From Planctomycetota bacterium (GTDB lineage Bacteria > Planctomycetota > UBA1135 > GCA-002686595), in contig JAEUHY010000063.1 in NCBI GenBank assembly GCA_016795325.1, positions 1 through 64,000 on the forward strand: DNA of 64,000 nucleotides, given 5' to 3'. The first letter of the stretch is position 1, and each line of letters begins with the position of its first letter. This document shows positions 1 to 8,911 of the stretch, piece by piece. Under the pieces are notes generated by a model that saw only the letters and a program-made list of their open reading frames with translations, had not been told where the DNA came from and searched no databases. The position numbers and the translations under genes were made by a program.

Positions 1-595
1 CCAGCCCTACGTCTCGCGCAGCATCACGGAATTCTGGCGGCGCTGGCACATCTCGCTCTCGACCTTCCTGCGCGACTATCTCTACATCCCGCTCGGCGGC
101 AATCGACTCGGGCCGGTGCGGACCTACGTCAATCTCGCCGCAACGATGTTGCTCGGCGGCCTGTGGCACGGCGCCGCCTGGACCTTCATCGCTTGGGGCG
201 CGTATCAGGGTTTCTGGCTGATCGTCGAGCGCTTGAGCGGCAAGTCGTCGCTGTATGCCTGGGCGCCCAAGCCCGCGCAAATGGCGCTGACTTTCGTGCT
301 CGCGATGTTCGGCTGGGTGTTCTTTCGCGCCTCGACTATGAGCCACGCGCTCCAACACTTCGAGGCGATGTTCGGCCTGGCCGGCGACGACGCAACTCGG
401 CAGCTGTTCGTGGCGCCGCTGCGCTGGGCCGCGCTTGTGATCGCAGCGATCGTCGTGTGGGGCTTCCCAACCACGCAGGCGCAAGTGCACGCCTCCAAGC
501 CGGGCTGGGTCTTGTCGCTGCAGCCGCTCTTCGTCTTCGCCCTCATCCACCTCCACTACGAAAACGATGTCCCCTTCCTCTACTTCCAGTTCTAG
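1..595 (+). CDS. MBOAT O-acyltransferase (AlgI-like), C-terminal part
   Basis: The open frame enters from the left edge with codons starting at base 2 and ends at TAG 593-595, so only about the last 197 residues are present. It carries the MBOAT signature: FWRRWHISLSTFLRDY near residue 11 and LLGGLWHGAAWTF near residue 50, where the second His is the family's catalytic residue. Several hydrophobic membrane segments follow. AlgI-type enzymes move an acyl (usually acetyl) group across the inner membrane for polysaccharide O-acetylation. The next gene starts 29 bases before this stop and encodes a periplasmic partner, as in algI-algJ pairs. The acceptor polysaccharide cannot be told from sequence. 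The C-terminus FLYFQF resembles the FLYFNF end of the second MBOAT at 56039. Confidence 0.9.
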   Translation, partial: QPYVSRSITEFWRRWHISLSTFLRDYLYIPLGGNRLGPVRTYVNLAATMLLGGLWHGAAWTFIAWGAYQGFWLIVERLSGKSSLYAWAPKPAQMALTFVLAMFGWVFFRASTMSHALQHFEAMFGLAGDDATRQLFVAPLRWAALVIAAIVVWGFPTTQAQVHASKPGWVLSLQPLFVFALIHLHYENDVPFLYFQF

Positions 596-2468
596 CGTGG
601 GCATGCAGCTCGTCGACAGCGACGACGCCATCGTCGTCCCCGAGGATCTGCAGGGGCGGCGTCGCTCGCTCGCCTGGCTCACGGTCGCGCTGTTCCTGGC
701 GTTGTGCTTCGGAACGCTTGCGATCGACCTCGCCTGGCCTGCGCCGCGCCTAATTCCGATTGGCGGTGAAGCGGCGCGCGAGGCCGCGCTGGAGAGCAAC
801 GCAAAATTCTCCGACGGAACCCTGGCGGCCCTGACCGATCGACGTTTGCGCATGACTTCGCGGGTGCGACGGTGGATCGCGACGCCCTACGCGTTGGGTC
901 TGTACCGACACCTGAACTACACGCACGGCGACGTGTTCACGGGCAAGGGTGGCTGGCTGTTCCAGCACACTCGAACGTGCGCCTTCCTCAGCGAGAACGT
1001 TCTGCGCGAGCGACTCGAACTGCACGCGAGCATGCTCGCGTCGCTTGCGCTGCGCCTGGCTGCGCTCGACTGTCGACTCATCGTCATGCCCGTCCCACGC
1101 AAAGAGGTCATCTGCGCGGATCAGGTTCCGGATTCGATCGAGACACACGCCTGGGCCGAGCCCTACGTGCTCGCGTCGCTGCGTCGGCGCGGCGTGGCGC
1201 AGATCGACCTTGCTGAAGTGTGGGCCAAGGCCCAACCCACCGAAGCGCTCTACTTTCGAACGGGGTCGCACTGGACACCCGAAGCCGAGCGCCTCGCTGC
1301 CGAGGACCTCGCGAGGGAAACCGGGAAGCGCGTAGAACCGGAGCTCCGACGCACCACTCTGGTTTCAGCGCACACTACCCAGCCGGACGTCGACCTGCTC
1401 GCCATCGCAGGCGTGGAGATCACGGCCGCGAGAGCGTCGGCGCCCGCCGGCGACTACATCGCGCACCGCGTGGTTTGGAAGTCCGACGGCGTTCAAGCCT
1501 TTTTCAAGAACGGCCTGATTCGCGCGGACTACGCAGTCGTCGGAACAAGCTTCACGACAAACCGCATGATGTGGCGGCTACTCGCGCACGCGGTTGACAA
1601 GCCGGTGGCGCTGCTCAGCGAAGGCGGCGGCGAAACGGCGCGACAGTTCTTCCGCTTGCTCGAGAAGCGCGCGGGCAAGCCGCCGCGCCACTTGGTGTAC
1701 GAGATTCCCATGCATCTCATGCTCCAGTTGCAGCCGTCCGCGAGCTTCGAGTCGCTGGCGTCGAAGTTGGCGGTCGCGGCGCACACCGAGCTCATCGGAT
1801 TCACGTACCAACGCTCGAAAGACGGCCGGTTGGAACTGGAACTGACGCCCGCGCGACGAGATCTGGGAGCACTGCACAGGTCCGAGCTGTTCCAGGATGG
1901 CTCTGGCTGGACTCACGTGCGCCTGCGCGGCTCGCCGAGCCCCGAAGGAGTGCGCGTCATTCTGCGCACGAGCGATACGGTGCGGGAGTACGACTGGCCG
2001 TCCGAACTCAAGGAGCTGTTCGTTCCAGTTCCAGCGCTCGCCACGCGCTCTCAAGACGTTCTCGTGAGCTTCGCGGCGCGGGCTGGCTCGAACGCACGTC
2101 TCACGCTCGACTCGGCGCACATCGTCGCACTCGGCGAGCGGGCGCTACACCGTTTCTCCGCCGCCGCGCCGGCAGCCGTCGTCGAACTCACACCTCTCGC
2201 GACCAAGCTCGACGCCAAACGTGTCGCGCTCGTGCTGAAGCTCAACCAGCCGGCGACGAAGGTGGGAATGACCACGGCCGCGTTCCTCGCCTACAGCGGG
2301 CAAGAGCTCGTCTGGAAGCGCGACCTCGTGCTGCGCGAAGGCGTCACCACCGTCGTGCTCGACGCGAGCGGACTCCTCGGCCGAGACGCACTCAGCTTCC
2401 GCCTCGAATGCCCGACCCGACCGGTGGAGCTTACGGAAGGCATGCTGCTGGGCCTCGGACAGCCCTGA
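567..2468 (+). CDS. AlgJ/AlgX-like SGNH-fold acetyltransferase partner
   Basis: This 633-residue protein has one N-terminal membrane anchor (about residues 35-55) and a periplasmic domain. It contains the AlgJ/AlgX features GWLF (near 128), MPVPRKE (near 173), a TGSHWTPEA block with His235 and VGTSFTTN with a candidate nucleophile Ser. In AlgJ/AlgX the block reads T-D-x-H-W; here the Asp is Gly, so the usual Asp-His pair is incomplete. The last third (from about residue 400) is a beta-rich extension not seen in AlgJ. The ATG at 567 overlaps the MBOAT gene by 29 bases; ATG 603 is an alternative start. The role is probably to receive acyl groups from the upstream MBOAT and transfer them to a surface polymer. 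Function is inferred from the pairing and the motifs. Confidence 0.78.
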   Translation: MSPSSTSSSSVGMQLVDSDDAIVVPEDLQGRRRSLAWLTVALFLALCFGTLAIDLAWPAPRLIPIGGEAAREAALESNAKFSDGTLAALTDRRLRMTSRVRRWIATPYALGLYRHLNYTHGDVFTGKGGWLFQHTRTCAFLSENVLRERLELHASMLASLALRLAALDCRLIVMPVPRKEVICADQVPDSIETHAWAEPYVLASLRRRGVAQIDLAEVWAKAQPTEALYFRTGSHWTPEAERLAAEDLARETGKRVEPELRRTTLVSAHTTQPDVDLLAIAGVEITAARASAPAGDYIAHRVVWKSDGVQAFFKNGLIRADYAVVGTSFTTNRMMWRLLAHAVDKPVALLSEGGGETARQFFRLLEKRAGKPPRHLVYEIPMHLMLQLQPSASFESLASKLAVAAHTELIGFTYQRSKDGRLELELTPARRDLGALHRSELFQDGSGWTHVRLRGSPSPEGVRVILRTSDTVREYDWPSELKELFVPVPALATRSQDVLVSFAARAGSNARLTLDSAHIVALGERALHRFSAAAPAAVVELTPLATKLDAKRVALVLKLNQPATKVGMTTAAFLAYSGQELVWKRDLVLREGVTTVVLDASGLLGRDALSFRLECPTRPVELTEGMLLGLGQP

Positions 2469-2683
2469 CCGCAGAGCCGAGCGCCACTCGCGTTGCGTTC
2501 GCAGCGGCGCAGCGAAGAATCGCAATTCGTCGGCAACGCGGCCGCGCCATCTTCGCTTGGAGGCTCTGGCCGCACGCTGTGCGGCTGTGTCCACTTTCGT
2601 CGCGCGAACGATGGTTCCGCGGCCGCGGACACCGCAGACCGCGACCGCACCGCCGCCGAGTTCCCTAGAAGCACCAGCCCCCC

Positions 2684-3781
2684 ATGACTGCACGCCCTCT
2701 CGTCCACGCCGCCCTCGCGTTGTTCGCCCTCGCCTTTCCCGCGCTCGCCGCCCCGCAGGCGCAGACCTGGAGCGACAACTTCAACCGCCCCAACGGTCCG
2801 CTGGGCGGCGACTGGACGATGCAGAACGGGACGTTCCAAATTTCCAACAACACGGCCTACAGCACCGGCGGCGACCACCACTGGGCGCTGCACAACTCGG
2901 CCAGCGCCAACTACGCAAGCCAGCGCGTCAGCGTCGACTTCCTGCCGCGCGTGCAGGGCCCGCCGCTGTTCTACGTCGGGCTCGCGCTCGGCGCGCTGCC
3001 GACTTGGGAGAGCGTGTTCATCAAGGTGCAGGACAACAACGGCGACTCGCTCTACGACCGCGTGTTCTTCTGGGGCGGCATCAACGCCGGCGCGAGCTGG
3101 GCCTCGCCGTCGAACTTCAACCTCGCCGTGCCGACCGCCTCGGGCCGCATGACCTGCTACTTCACGAACAACGGCGACGTCGCGAACCTCGACATCGACC
3201 GCAACTTTGACGGCGTCGTCGACGAGCACTTCCAGCTCGCGGGCATCCTCGGCGCGAACCTCAACCTGGGAACGGGCGTCGGACTCGTGTCCTTCGGTTC
3301 GCCCGCGATGGACAACTTCGTGGCGCAGGACACGTCGGGCTTGGGCGTCGCTTCGTTCTGCACTTCGAGCACGACGTCGAGCGGCTGCACTCCTGCGATG
3401 GCCGCTTCCGGCGCGCCCAGCGCGAGCGCGACATCAGGCTTCCAACTCTCGTGCGCGAGCGTCGAAGGCGCGAAGTCCGGCCTGATCTTCTATTCGGTCG
3501 CTGGAGAACTTCCACAGCCGTGGGCGCCGGGCAGCACGAGCTTCTTATGCATCAAGACTCCGACGCAACGCACGCCGTCGCAGTCGACCGGCGGCGCGAC
3601 CGGCCAGTGCAACGGCGCGCTCAATGTCGACTTCCTCGCTTTCATGGCCGCCAACCCGACGGCGGTCGGCCAACCGCTCGCCTCCGGCCAGACGTACTAC
3701 AGCCAAGCTTGGTTCCGCGACCCGCCGGCGCCGAGGACCACGAACCTCTCGAACGGACTGCGTTTCACGCTGACGCCCTGA
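2684..3781 (+). CDS. Secreted protein with shared C-terminal domain
   Basis: This 365-residue protein has a clear signal peptide (residues 1-22, cleavage after ALAA). A beta-sandwich, concanavalin-like region follows (about 25-215, W-S-D-N-F-N-R-P start, as in DUF1080/LamG-like sheets). The final domain (225-365) is shared with four other proteins here, at 7373, 10333, 13217 and 52826. Its pattern is FCTSST.TSSGC, an EGAKSGLIFY block, FLCIKTPTQRT, GQCNGALN and QAWFRDPPAPRTTNLSNGL, ending in Pro. Four cysteines are conserved, which suggests two disulfides. The protein is probably exported or surface-bound; its ligand is unknown. The 215 bases upstream show no gene. Confidence 0.8.
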   Translation: MTARPLVHAALALFALAFPALAAPQAQTWSDNFNRPNGPLGGDWTMQNGTFQISNNTAYSTGGDHHWALHNSASANYASQRVSVDFLPRVQGPPLFYVGLALGALPTWESVFIKVQDNNGDSLYDRVFFWGGINAGASWASPSNFNLAVPTASGRMTCYFTNNGDVANLDIDRNFDGVVDEHFQLAGILGANLNLGTGVGLVSFGSPAMDNFVAQDTSGLGVASFCTSSTTSSGCTPAMAASGAPSASATSGFQLSCASVEGAKSGLIFYSVAGELPQPWAPGSTSFLCIKTPTQRTPSQSTGGATGQCNGALNVDFLAFMAANPTAVGQPLASGQTYYSQAWFRDPPAPRTTNLSNGLRFTLTP

Positions 3782-3791
3782 GCCGCGCGCG

Positions 3792-5105
3792 CTACTTCGA
3801 TTTGAACGGCACCTTGTCCGCCGGGAACTTCGCGAGCAGTGCTTCTGCGCGCAGGATCAACGTGTCGCGGCCGGCGGCGAGGTCCTTGGGATCGAACTCG
3901 ACGAGCTCGTGAGGAATCACGCCGACGCCTTCGATGCCGCGGCCGTTGTTGAAGCGCGCCTTGTTGGAGTGCGTTGAGACGTACAGCTCGAACAGTCCCG
4001 ACGGCAGCGCGATCGTCGTCTTCTGCGAAGCCATGCCGGCGGTCGGCGACTCGCCGATCATGTAGCCGCGTCCGTCTTCCTTGAACTGGCCCGCGCCCGT
4101 CTCGCCCGCGCTCTTCACCGTGCCGTCGACGATCACGACGATCGGCCCGCCGTACTGCGCGGGTCCAGCGCTCGCGTAGTTGCCCGACGGCAACTGCGCG
4201 CCCGGCGGCAAGAAGCGGCCCATGAAACCCTCGTGATCGAAGCCGCCGCCCGAGTTCGCGCGGTAGTCGAGAATCAATCCCGGCGCCTCGAGCACGGCCG
4301 CGAGCGCCTCGTCGAGTTGCTCGGGCAAATTCTCGGGGCTGCGGCGCAGGTGGATGTAACCGTAGCCGCTCGCCAAACGTCCGTAGTTGAGGTCCTTGGT
4401 GCTCTCGAGGTCCGGCGGAAACACCGCAGGCCCCCAGGCGCCGAGCGCAGCCTTCGAGTACGTGAGCGTGCGCTTCTTCTTCTTGCCGTCGAGCTCCTTG
4501 AGCTCGAGCTCGAGCCGCGTGCCCGGCGGCGCGCGCAGTCCGCCGTGGCACGCATCGAAGAACGCGTGAACGTCGCTCGAGTAGCTGAGCGTGTCGCGCA
4601 ACAGCGCAACCCGAGCGTCGAGCCACTTGGCGACCGGCGTGCCGTCGACGCTGAGCACCTCCATGCCCGGCTCGAGCCCGATCTCCTTCGCGGCGTTCCA
4701 GACCGACTTCACGTAGATCTTCTTGCCGCTGCGGCACCAGAACATGCCGCATCCGGTTTGTTCGCCGCCACCCGGCGCATCGTCGGGCCACCGAACGCCC
4801 TTGGTCTTCTCGGTCGGCCGCACTTCGCTGTGGCCGTCGCGCAAACGCGCCAGCAACCGCACGAGCAACACCAGGTGCTGCTCATCGCTCTTGACCGCCT
4901 TCGCCGCCGGCGCGAGCTCCTTCTCCACCGCCTTCCAATCGATCTTCTTCGAAGCGATCAACGTCGCGCACTGCTTGGCGATCTCGTCGTGCGCATGGCG
5001 GAAGTCCTTCTCGTACACGCTCTGCGCGAGCAGGGCGGGCCACGCAGCGAGCAGCACGAAAACAGCGAGGAGAACGCGTCGCATGGCGCTCATTGTGCCG
5101 TTCAC
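3792..5105 (-). CDS. S41-family peptidase-like exported protein
   Basis: This 437-residue protein has a hydrophobic leader (about residues 8-28), a helical N-terminal part, a PDZ-like stretch (GMEVLSVDGTPVAKW) and the S41 core with ILDYRANSGGGFDHEG and VKSAGETGAGQFKEDGRGY. The Ser in KSAGE is the expected nucleophile. The Lys of the CtpA Ser-Lys dyad is not in the usual place, because the segment reads ESPTAGMAS as in some tricorn-like S41 members. A periplasmic protease role is likely. The GTG start at 5105 overlaps the TGA of the upstream gene as GTGA, which points to translational coupling. ATG codons at 5093 and 5084 are alternatives that keep the signal peptide. Confidence 0.8.
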   Translation of the reverse strand: MNGTMSAMRRVLLAVFVLLAAWPALLAQSVYEKDFRHAHDEIAKQCATLIASKKIDWKAVEKELAPAAKAVKSDEQHLVLLVRLLARLRDGHSEVRPTEKTKGVRWPDDAPGGGEQTGCGMFWCRSGKKIYVKSVWNAAKEIGLEPGMEVLSVDGTPVAKWLDARVALLRDTLSYSSDVHAFFDACHGGLRAPPGTRLELELKELDGKKKKRTLTYSKAALGAWGPAVFPPDLESTKDLNYGRLASGYGYIHLRRSPENLPEQLDEALAAVLEAPGLILDYRANSGGGFDHEGFMGRFLPPGAQLPSGNYASAGPAQYGGPIVVIVDGTVKSAGETGAGQFKEDGRGYMIGESPTAGMASQKTTIALPSGLFELYVSTHSNKARFNNGRGIEGVGVIPHELVEFDPKDLAAGRDTLILRAEALLAKFPADKVPFKSK

Positions 5106-7285
5106 TTGCCGACCACGAAGGCCCGCCTCTCTCCGGGCGCCAGCGTCGCCGCATGAGCCTCAGGCGCAGACTCGCGCCTTTCTTGGCAGCGCAGCTCTAC
5201 GGCGCCCGCCGGGCTTACCAAGTGGCCCACCGTTCCGCGCTCGACGGAAGTCCAGTCGACGATGGTTTCGCCCAAGAACAAAGCGCAGCCGCACCTGCTC
5301 TCTGGTCCGCGGTAGAGCACTTCGACCCGCGCGCCGCGCTCGAGTTGAAGGACCACGTCGACAGCCGGCCCCTCCGCGCCGACGACGATTCCCGAGCGCA
5401 GCGCGAAGTAGCCGTTCGCCGTCTTGGCCCGCAAGTCGTAGACGCCGGGCGGAAGCGCGCCGAAGGTGCGCACGCCTTCTTCCGTCGCGACGTACGTCGG
5501 AGCTCGGTGTCCGCTCAGGCCCCGGAGGCTGAGATCCGCGTCGACGAGTTCGCCCCCGATCGGCGCAACCCGCGCCCTCAAGGAACCGCCGCGTCGCAGC
5601 TCGAGCGCGACGTCCGACGCTCCGGCGAAAACCGTCACGTCGTTCGCAACGCCGGCGTCGCCGTCGCCGCCCCCGCACCTGACCAAGTACTCCGCCCGAA
5701 GCAACGGCCCGAGCTCGAAGGCTCCGTCCGTGTCGGCGATCCCAAGCGCCCACGATCCGAGCAACTCATTGCTGGCTGAGACCAAACGCCACGCGGGCGC
5801 GTCCGTGGCGGGTAGGACCTTGCCACTGATGTAGAGCCCGACGTCGGTGCGAACGACCACGTCGAGCACGCCCTCGTCGCCTCGCACGACAACGTGCTGC
5901 GCGATCGGCGCGGGCCGTAACGCGCTCTCTCGCTCGTCGTCTGGCGCCGCTCCGACCCACCATTCGCCGGCGTGGACGCGCTCGAAGGTGAATCGGCCGT
6001 CCGAGTCCGAGCGCGTCTTGCTGACGCCATCCGAGAACGAGAATCTGGACATGTCTGGCTCGAGTGTGAACGGCCAGGAGGTCCAAGCCGCGAGGCGCCA
6101 GATCTCCGCGTCGGCGATCGCCTCGCCACTGGATGTCTCGAGGCGCCCTCGGAGGGTCACGCCTTGGCCAAGTCGCACCTCCAAGCGCCGCGCTTCGGCC
6201 GGCTCGAGCGTGAACGCGTCGCGCTGGACGTGCAAGTCACCACCTCCCGCGACGCGGATCTCGAACGGCGCTCGCGGTGGAAGCGCTTCGAAGCGCGCCA
6301 CGCCGCTGGCGTCCGCGGTCGCGCTCCACTCGGGGTCGTCGTCGTAGTGGGAAGGTCCGACGCCGAAGCTCGATTGGAGGTGGTAACTCTTGGTCGCGAG
6401 CGTGACCTGAGCTCCCGCCAAGGCGAGGTCGTTCTCGAGCACGGTGATCTCAGCCGAGGCGGGCCGCAGCAACGCGATCTCGCGGGCCCGGGAGTGCGTT
6501 CCGTGTCCACGCTCGGCGCGCAGGACGGTCCAGACGTACCCGCTCGCTTCGACCCGCAGCAGGCGCGGCGTCCACGACTTGACCGCCACGACGAAGTAGC
6601 CCTGATCGTCGGAGCGGAGCGGGTCGAATTCGAGTTCCCCGTCTCGCCCCGGCGACGCCACGGAGCTGATCACGGCCCCGCCGATCACGGCCTGCGTCTG
6701 GGCATCGATCACTCGACCGACGAATAGCACGTCGGCCAGCGCCTTGATCCGCAGTTCGCATTCGTGGGTCGCTCCTGGATCGAGCGCGGGGACTTCGAGG
6801 GACCCGCGTTGAGGAGACTCGGACAGGAACAGCGTGTGGACTCGACACGCCTCGATGGTGAACTCAACGTTCCCGAACGCGTCGGTCCGCTTCGCCGCCA
6901 TCACGCTCGCGAAGGAAGGCGGCTCGCCCGAGCGCAACCAAGCCGCATCCTCCAGCGGTTGCGCCTCGACGGACTCTTGCGCCAGCGGCGCGCCCGTCTC
7001 CTCCGCCACAACCCGCACTCGGATCAGCGCGGTCGAGGGCCCGTCCACGTGAGGCAGCTCCGACGGCGTCGCCGCGTCGGCGGCCGTGCGTGGCTCCCCC
7101 ATCGACGAAACAAGCGACCAGCTCTCGTCCACGCTTCGTTCAGCCTGCGGCGCGGCGCCATCAACAGAACTCCGCTCGCGCGGACCAGCCGCGTCGGGGC
7201 TAGGGGCCGAGTCGAAGCGCAGCCACAGCGCTACGAGCGCTGCGACGACGAGCAACACGGCGAGCCAACGAACAACGAGTCGCAT
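5102..7285 (-). CDS. Membrane-anchored carboxypeptidase-regulatory-like protein
   Basis: This 727-residue protein starts with a Sec signal or anchor (residues 1-25). Repeated Ig-like beta domains of the carboxypeptidase regulatory (CarboxypepD_reg) type follow. Examples are FVGRVIDAQTQAVIGGAVI with a later DQGYFVVAV strand, and LRGRLETSSGEAIADAEIW with SDGRFTFERV. At least four such units can be read. These domains usually serve adhesion or carbohydrate contact and have no catalytic role. The gene is directly upstream of, and overlaps by 4 bases, the S41-like peptidase at 3792, so the two are probably one transcript. No enzymatic motif was found. Confidence 0.8.
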   Translation of the reverse strand: MRLVVRWLAVLLVVAALVALWLRFDSAPSPDAAGPRERSSVDGAAPQAERSVDESWSLVSSMGEPRTAADAATPSELPHVDGPSTALIRVRVVAEETGAPLAQESVEAQPLEDAAWLRSGEPPSFASVMAAKRTDAFGNVEFTIEACRVHTLFLSESPQRGSLEVPALDPGATHECELRIKALADVLFVGRVIDAQTQAVIGGAVISSVASPGRDGELEFDPLRSDDQGYFVVAVKSWTPRLLRVEASGYVWTVLRAERGHGTHSRAREIALLRPASAEITVLENDLALAGAQVTLATKSYHLQSSFGVGPSHYDDDPEWSATADASGVARFEALPPRAPFEIRVAGGGDLHVQRDAFTLEPAEARRLEVRLGQGVTLRGRLETSSGEAIADAEIWRLAAWTSWPFTLEPDMSRFSFSDGVSKTRSDSDGRFTFERVHAGEWWVGAAPDDERESALRPAPIAQHVVVRGDEGVLDVVVRTDVGLYISGKVLPATDAPAWRLVSASNELLGSWALGIADTDGAFELGPLLRAEYLVRCGGGDGDAGVANDVTVFAGASDVALELRRGGSLRARVAPIGGELVDADLSLRGLSGHRAPTYVATEEGVRTFGALPPGVYDLRAKTANGYFALRSGIVVGAEGPAVDVVLQLERGARVEVLYRGPESRCGCALFLGETIVDWTSVERGTVGHLVSPAGAVELRCQERRESAPEAHAATLAPGERRAFVVGK

Positions 7286-7372
7286 GGAAGTGCTCTGCGC
7301 GAACGCCGTTCAAGCACTCGCGCGCACCCACGTTAACGCTTCGCAGCGCGAGGGAGGTCCAGCTCGACGCGA

Positions 7373-8617
7373 CTAGGGCGCGAGAACGACGCACAGACCG
7401 TTCGAGAGGTTCGTTCCCGACGGCGCGCCGGGATCGCGGAACCAAGCCTGCAGGAACAGCGCCTCGCCGCCGCCGAAAGGCTGGCCGAGCGCGCTTGGGT
7501 TGGTGTCCAGATAGGTGAGCAGATCGAGCGCGAGCACGCCGTTGCAGGCGCCCGCGACGCCGCCGGAGGCGAGCGTCGGCGAGCGTTGCGTCGGCGATTT
7601 CACGCACAGGAAGCTGCTGCTGCCGCCGAGCCACGGCGTCGCACTCGCGCCGCTCAGCCCGTAGAAGACCAGGCCCGCCTTCTGGCCTTCGACTTGAGTC
7701 GTCGCGACCACGAAGCCAGAGCTTTGCGACACACTCGCGACGCCCGCGGCGCCGATGCTGGCGAGGCAGCCGTTCGTCGTCGTGCCCGCGGTGCAGTAGT
7801 TGATCGATGGCGAACCGCACGCGCTGAGCACGTTCGTTTCGTTCGCAAACGCGAACGCAGAACCGACGAGCGCGCCGTTGCTGCCTCCGCCGCTCGAGTC
7901 GAGCGCGTTGCTCGCGTTGAAGTTGTAGTACAGGCGCAAGCCGCTCTCCTGGCCCGTGAGGCGGCACCCCGAAAGCAAGGCGATCGCGCGCTCGTCGCGA
8001 GCATGGTCCCAGATCCGCACTTCATCGATTTCGCCCGTGAAGCGCCGCAGGAAGCCCGCGCCGAGGTTCGAGGCGCCGATGAGCACGTCTTCGCTTCCGT
8101 AGTACACGCTGCTGAAGCTGGTCGCGGCGGCAGCGTCGAGCTGTCCGTCGATGTACAGCGCCAACGTGGCGCCATCAAAGGTCGCCGCGATGTGGCGCTC
8201 CACGCCGAGCGGAACCGTCGTGTTGCTGTACACGAAGCGGCCGATCGAATTGGGCGTGTTCACGACCATGGCGTAGACGCGCGACGTGGTCGGCTCCCAG
8301 CCGAGCGCCCAACTGCACAGAAAGCCCCCGGTCGTTCCTTCGAGCGACTTGGTGAGGATCGTCGCGCCGAACGACGTACCCGTCTGCCCGAAGCCGGGCC
8401 CGGTCGGCCGGATGCGGGCCTCGAGCGTGAAGCGTTGAGGCTCGAGCTCCGGCGCATCGGCGGTGCGAACGTACGAAGAGTTCGACGTCGACGTGTTCGT
8501 GAGGCTCAGCACCTTGGCCTGCGCCGCGGCGGGCAGCGCCGCGACGGCGAGTGCAGAAACGGTCGGGAACACGCGGAGCACGAGCTGCGCAACGAAACGT
8601 GATTGCAGTTTGGGCAT
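7373..8617 (-). CDS. Secreted LamG-domain protein with shared C-terminal domain
   Basis: The 414-residue product has a signal peptide (cut near PAAAQA, residue 34) and a LamG/concanavalin-like domain (about 40-235). Typical LamG pieces are FTLEARIRP, HIAATFDGATLALYIDGQL and GEIDEVRIWDHARDE. After it comes YYNFN and a linker. The last ~145 residues are the domain shared with the proteins at 2684, 10333, 13217 and 52826: YCTAGTTTNGC, EGQKAGLVFYG, SSSFLCVKSPTQRS, ACNG, QAWFRDPGAPSGTNLSNGL, ending in Pro. LamG domains bind glycans or proteins, so an adhesin or matrix role is possible. It is divergent from the next gene; the 294-base space between them holds a strong inverted repeat. Confidence 0.85.
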   Translation of the reverse strand: MPKLQSRFVAQLVLRVFPTVSALAVAALPAAAQAKVLSLTNTSTSNSSYVRTADAPELEPQRFTLEARIRPTGPGFGQTGTSFGATILTKSLEGTTGGFLCSWALGWEPTTSRVYAMVVNTPNSIGRFVYSNTTVPLGVERHIAATFDGATLALYIDGQLDAAAATSFSSVYYGSEDVLIGASNLGAGFLRRFTGEIDEVRIWDHARDERAIALLSGCRLTGQESGLRLYYNFNASNALDSSGGGSNGALVGSAFAFANETNVLSACGSPSINYCTAGTTTNGCLASIGAAGVASVSQSSGFVVATTQVEGQKAGLVFYGLSGASATPWLGGSSSFLCVKSPTQRSPTLASGGVAGACNGVLALDLLTYLDTNPSALGQPFGGGEALFLQAWFRDPGAPSGTNLSNGLCVVLAP

Positions 8618-8712
8618 GGGTGTCTCTGGAGGCAGCGGACTCGGACGGCGCGATGGGCGGAGGTAGAAATCCAGCCTCGCGAGGGCGCGTTACCCGAATC
8701 TCGGGGCATTTC

Positions 8713-8763
8713 GCGCGTGCAGGGAACGCACGCGCCGCAGCCGGCGGCGCCGGCTGCGGCGCG
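8713..8763. repeat. Overlapping GC-rich inverted repeats in a divergent promoter region
   Basis: A perfect 15-bp inverted repeat lies at 8731-8745 and 8749-8763 with a 3-base loop. A second 8-bp inverted repeat, 8713-8720 with 8728-8735, shares bases 8731-8735 with it, so the two stems exclude each other. It sits between two divergent genes (starts 8617 minus, 8912 plus), so it is not a terminator for either. It may be an operator or a leader structure. The rest of 8618-8911 holds no gene. Confidence 0.5.
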
Positions 8764-8911
8764 CGCGGAACAGGGAGACGGCGCCCGTGCGCGAATCTGC
8801 CGACACGCCGAATCGATCCGCGGCACAATTCGGAACGTCCCTGTCCGACACGAGCGCTCGCGCCTCACTTGGAGTGCAGCGCTCCCACTCCCCACTTCGA
8901 GGCACATCCGC

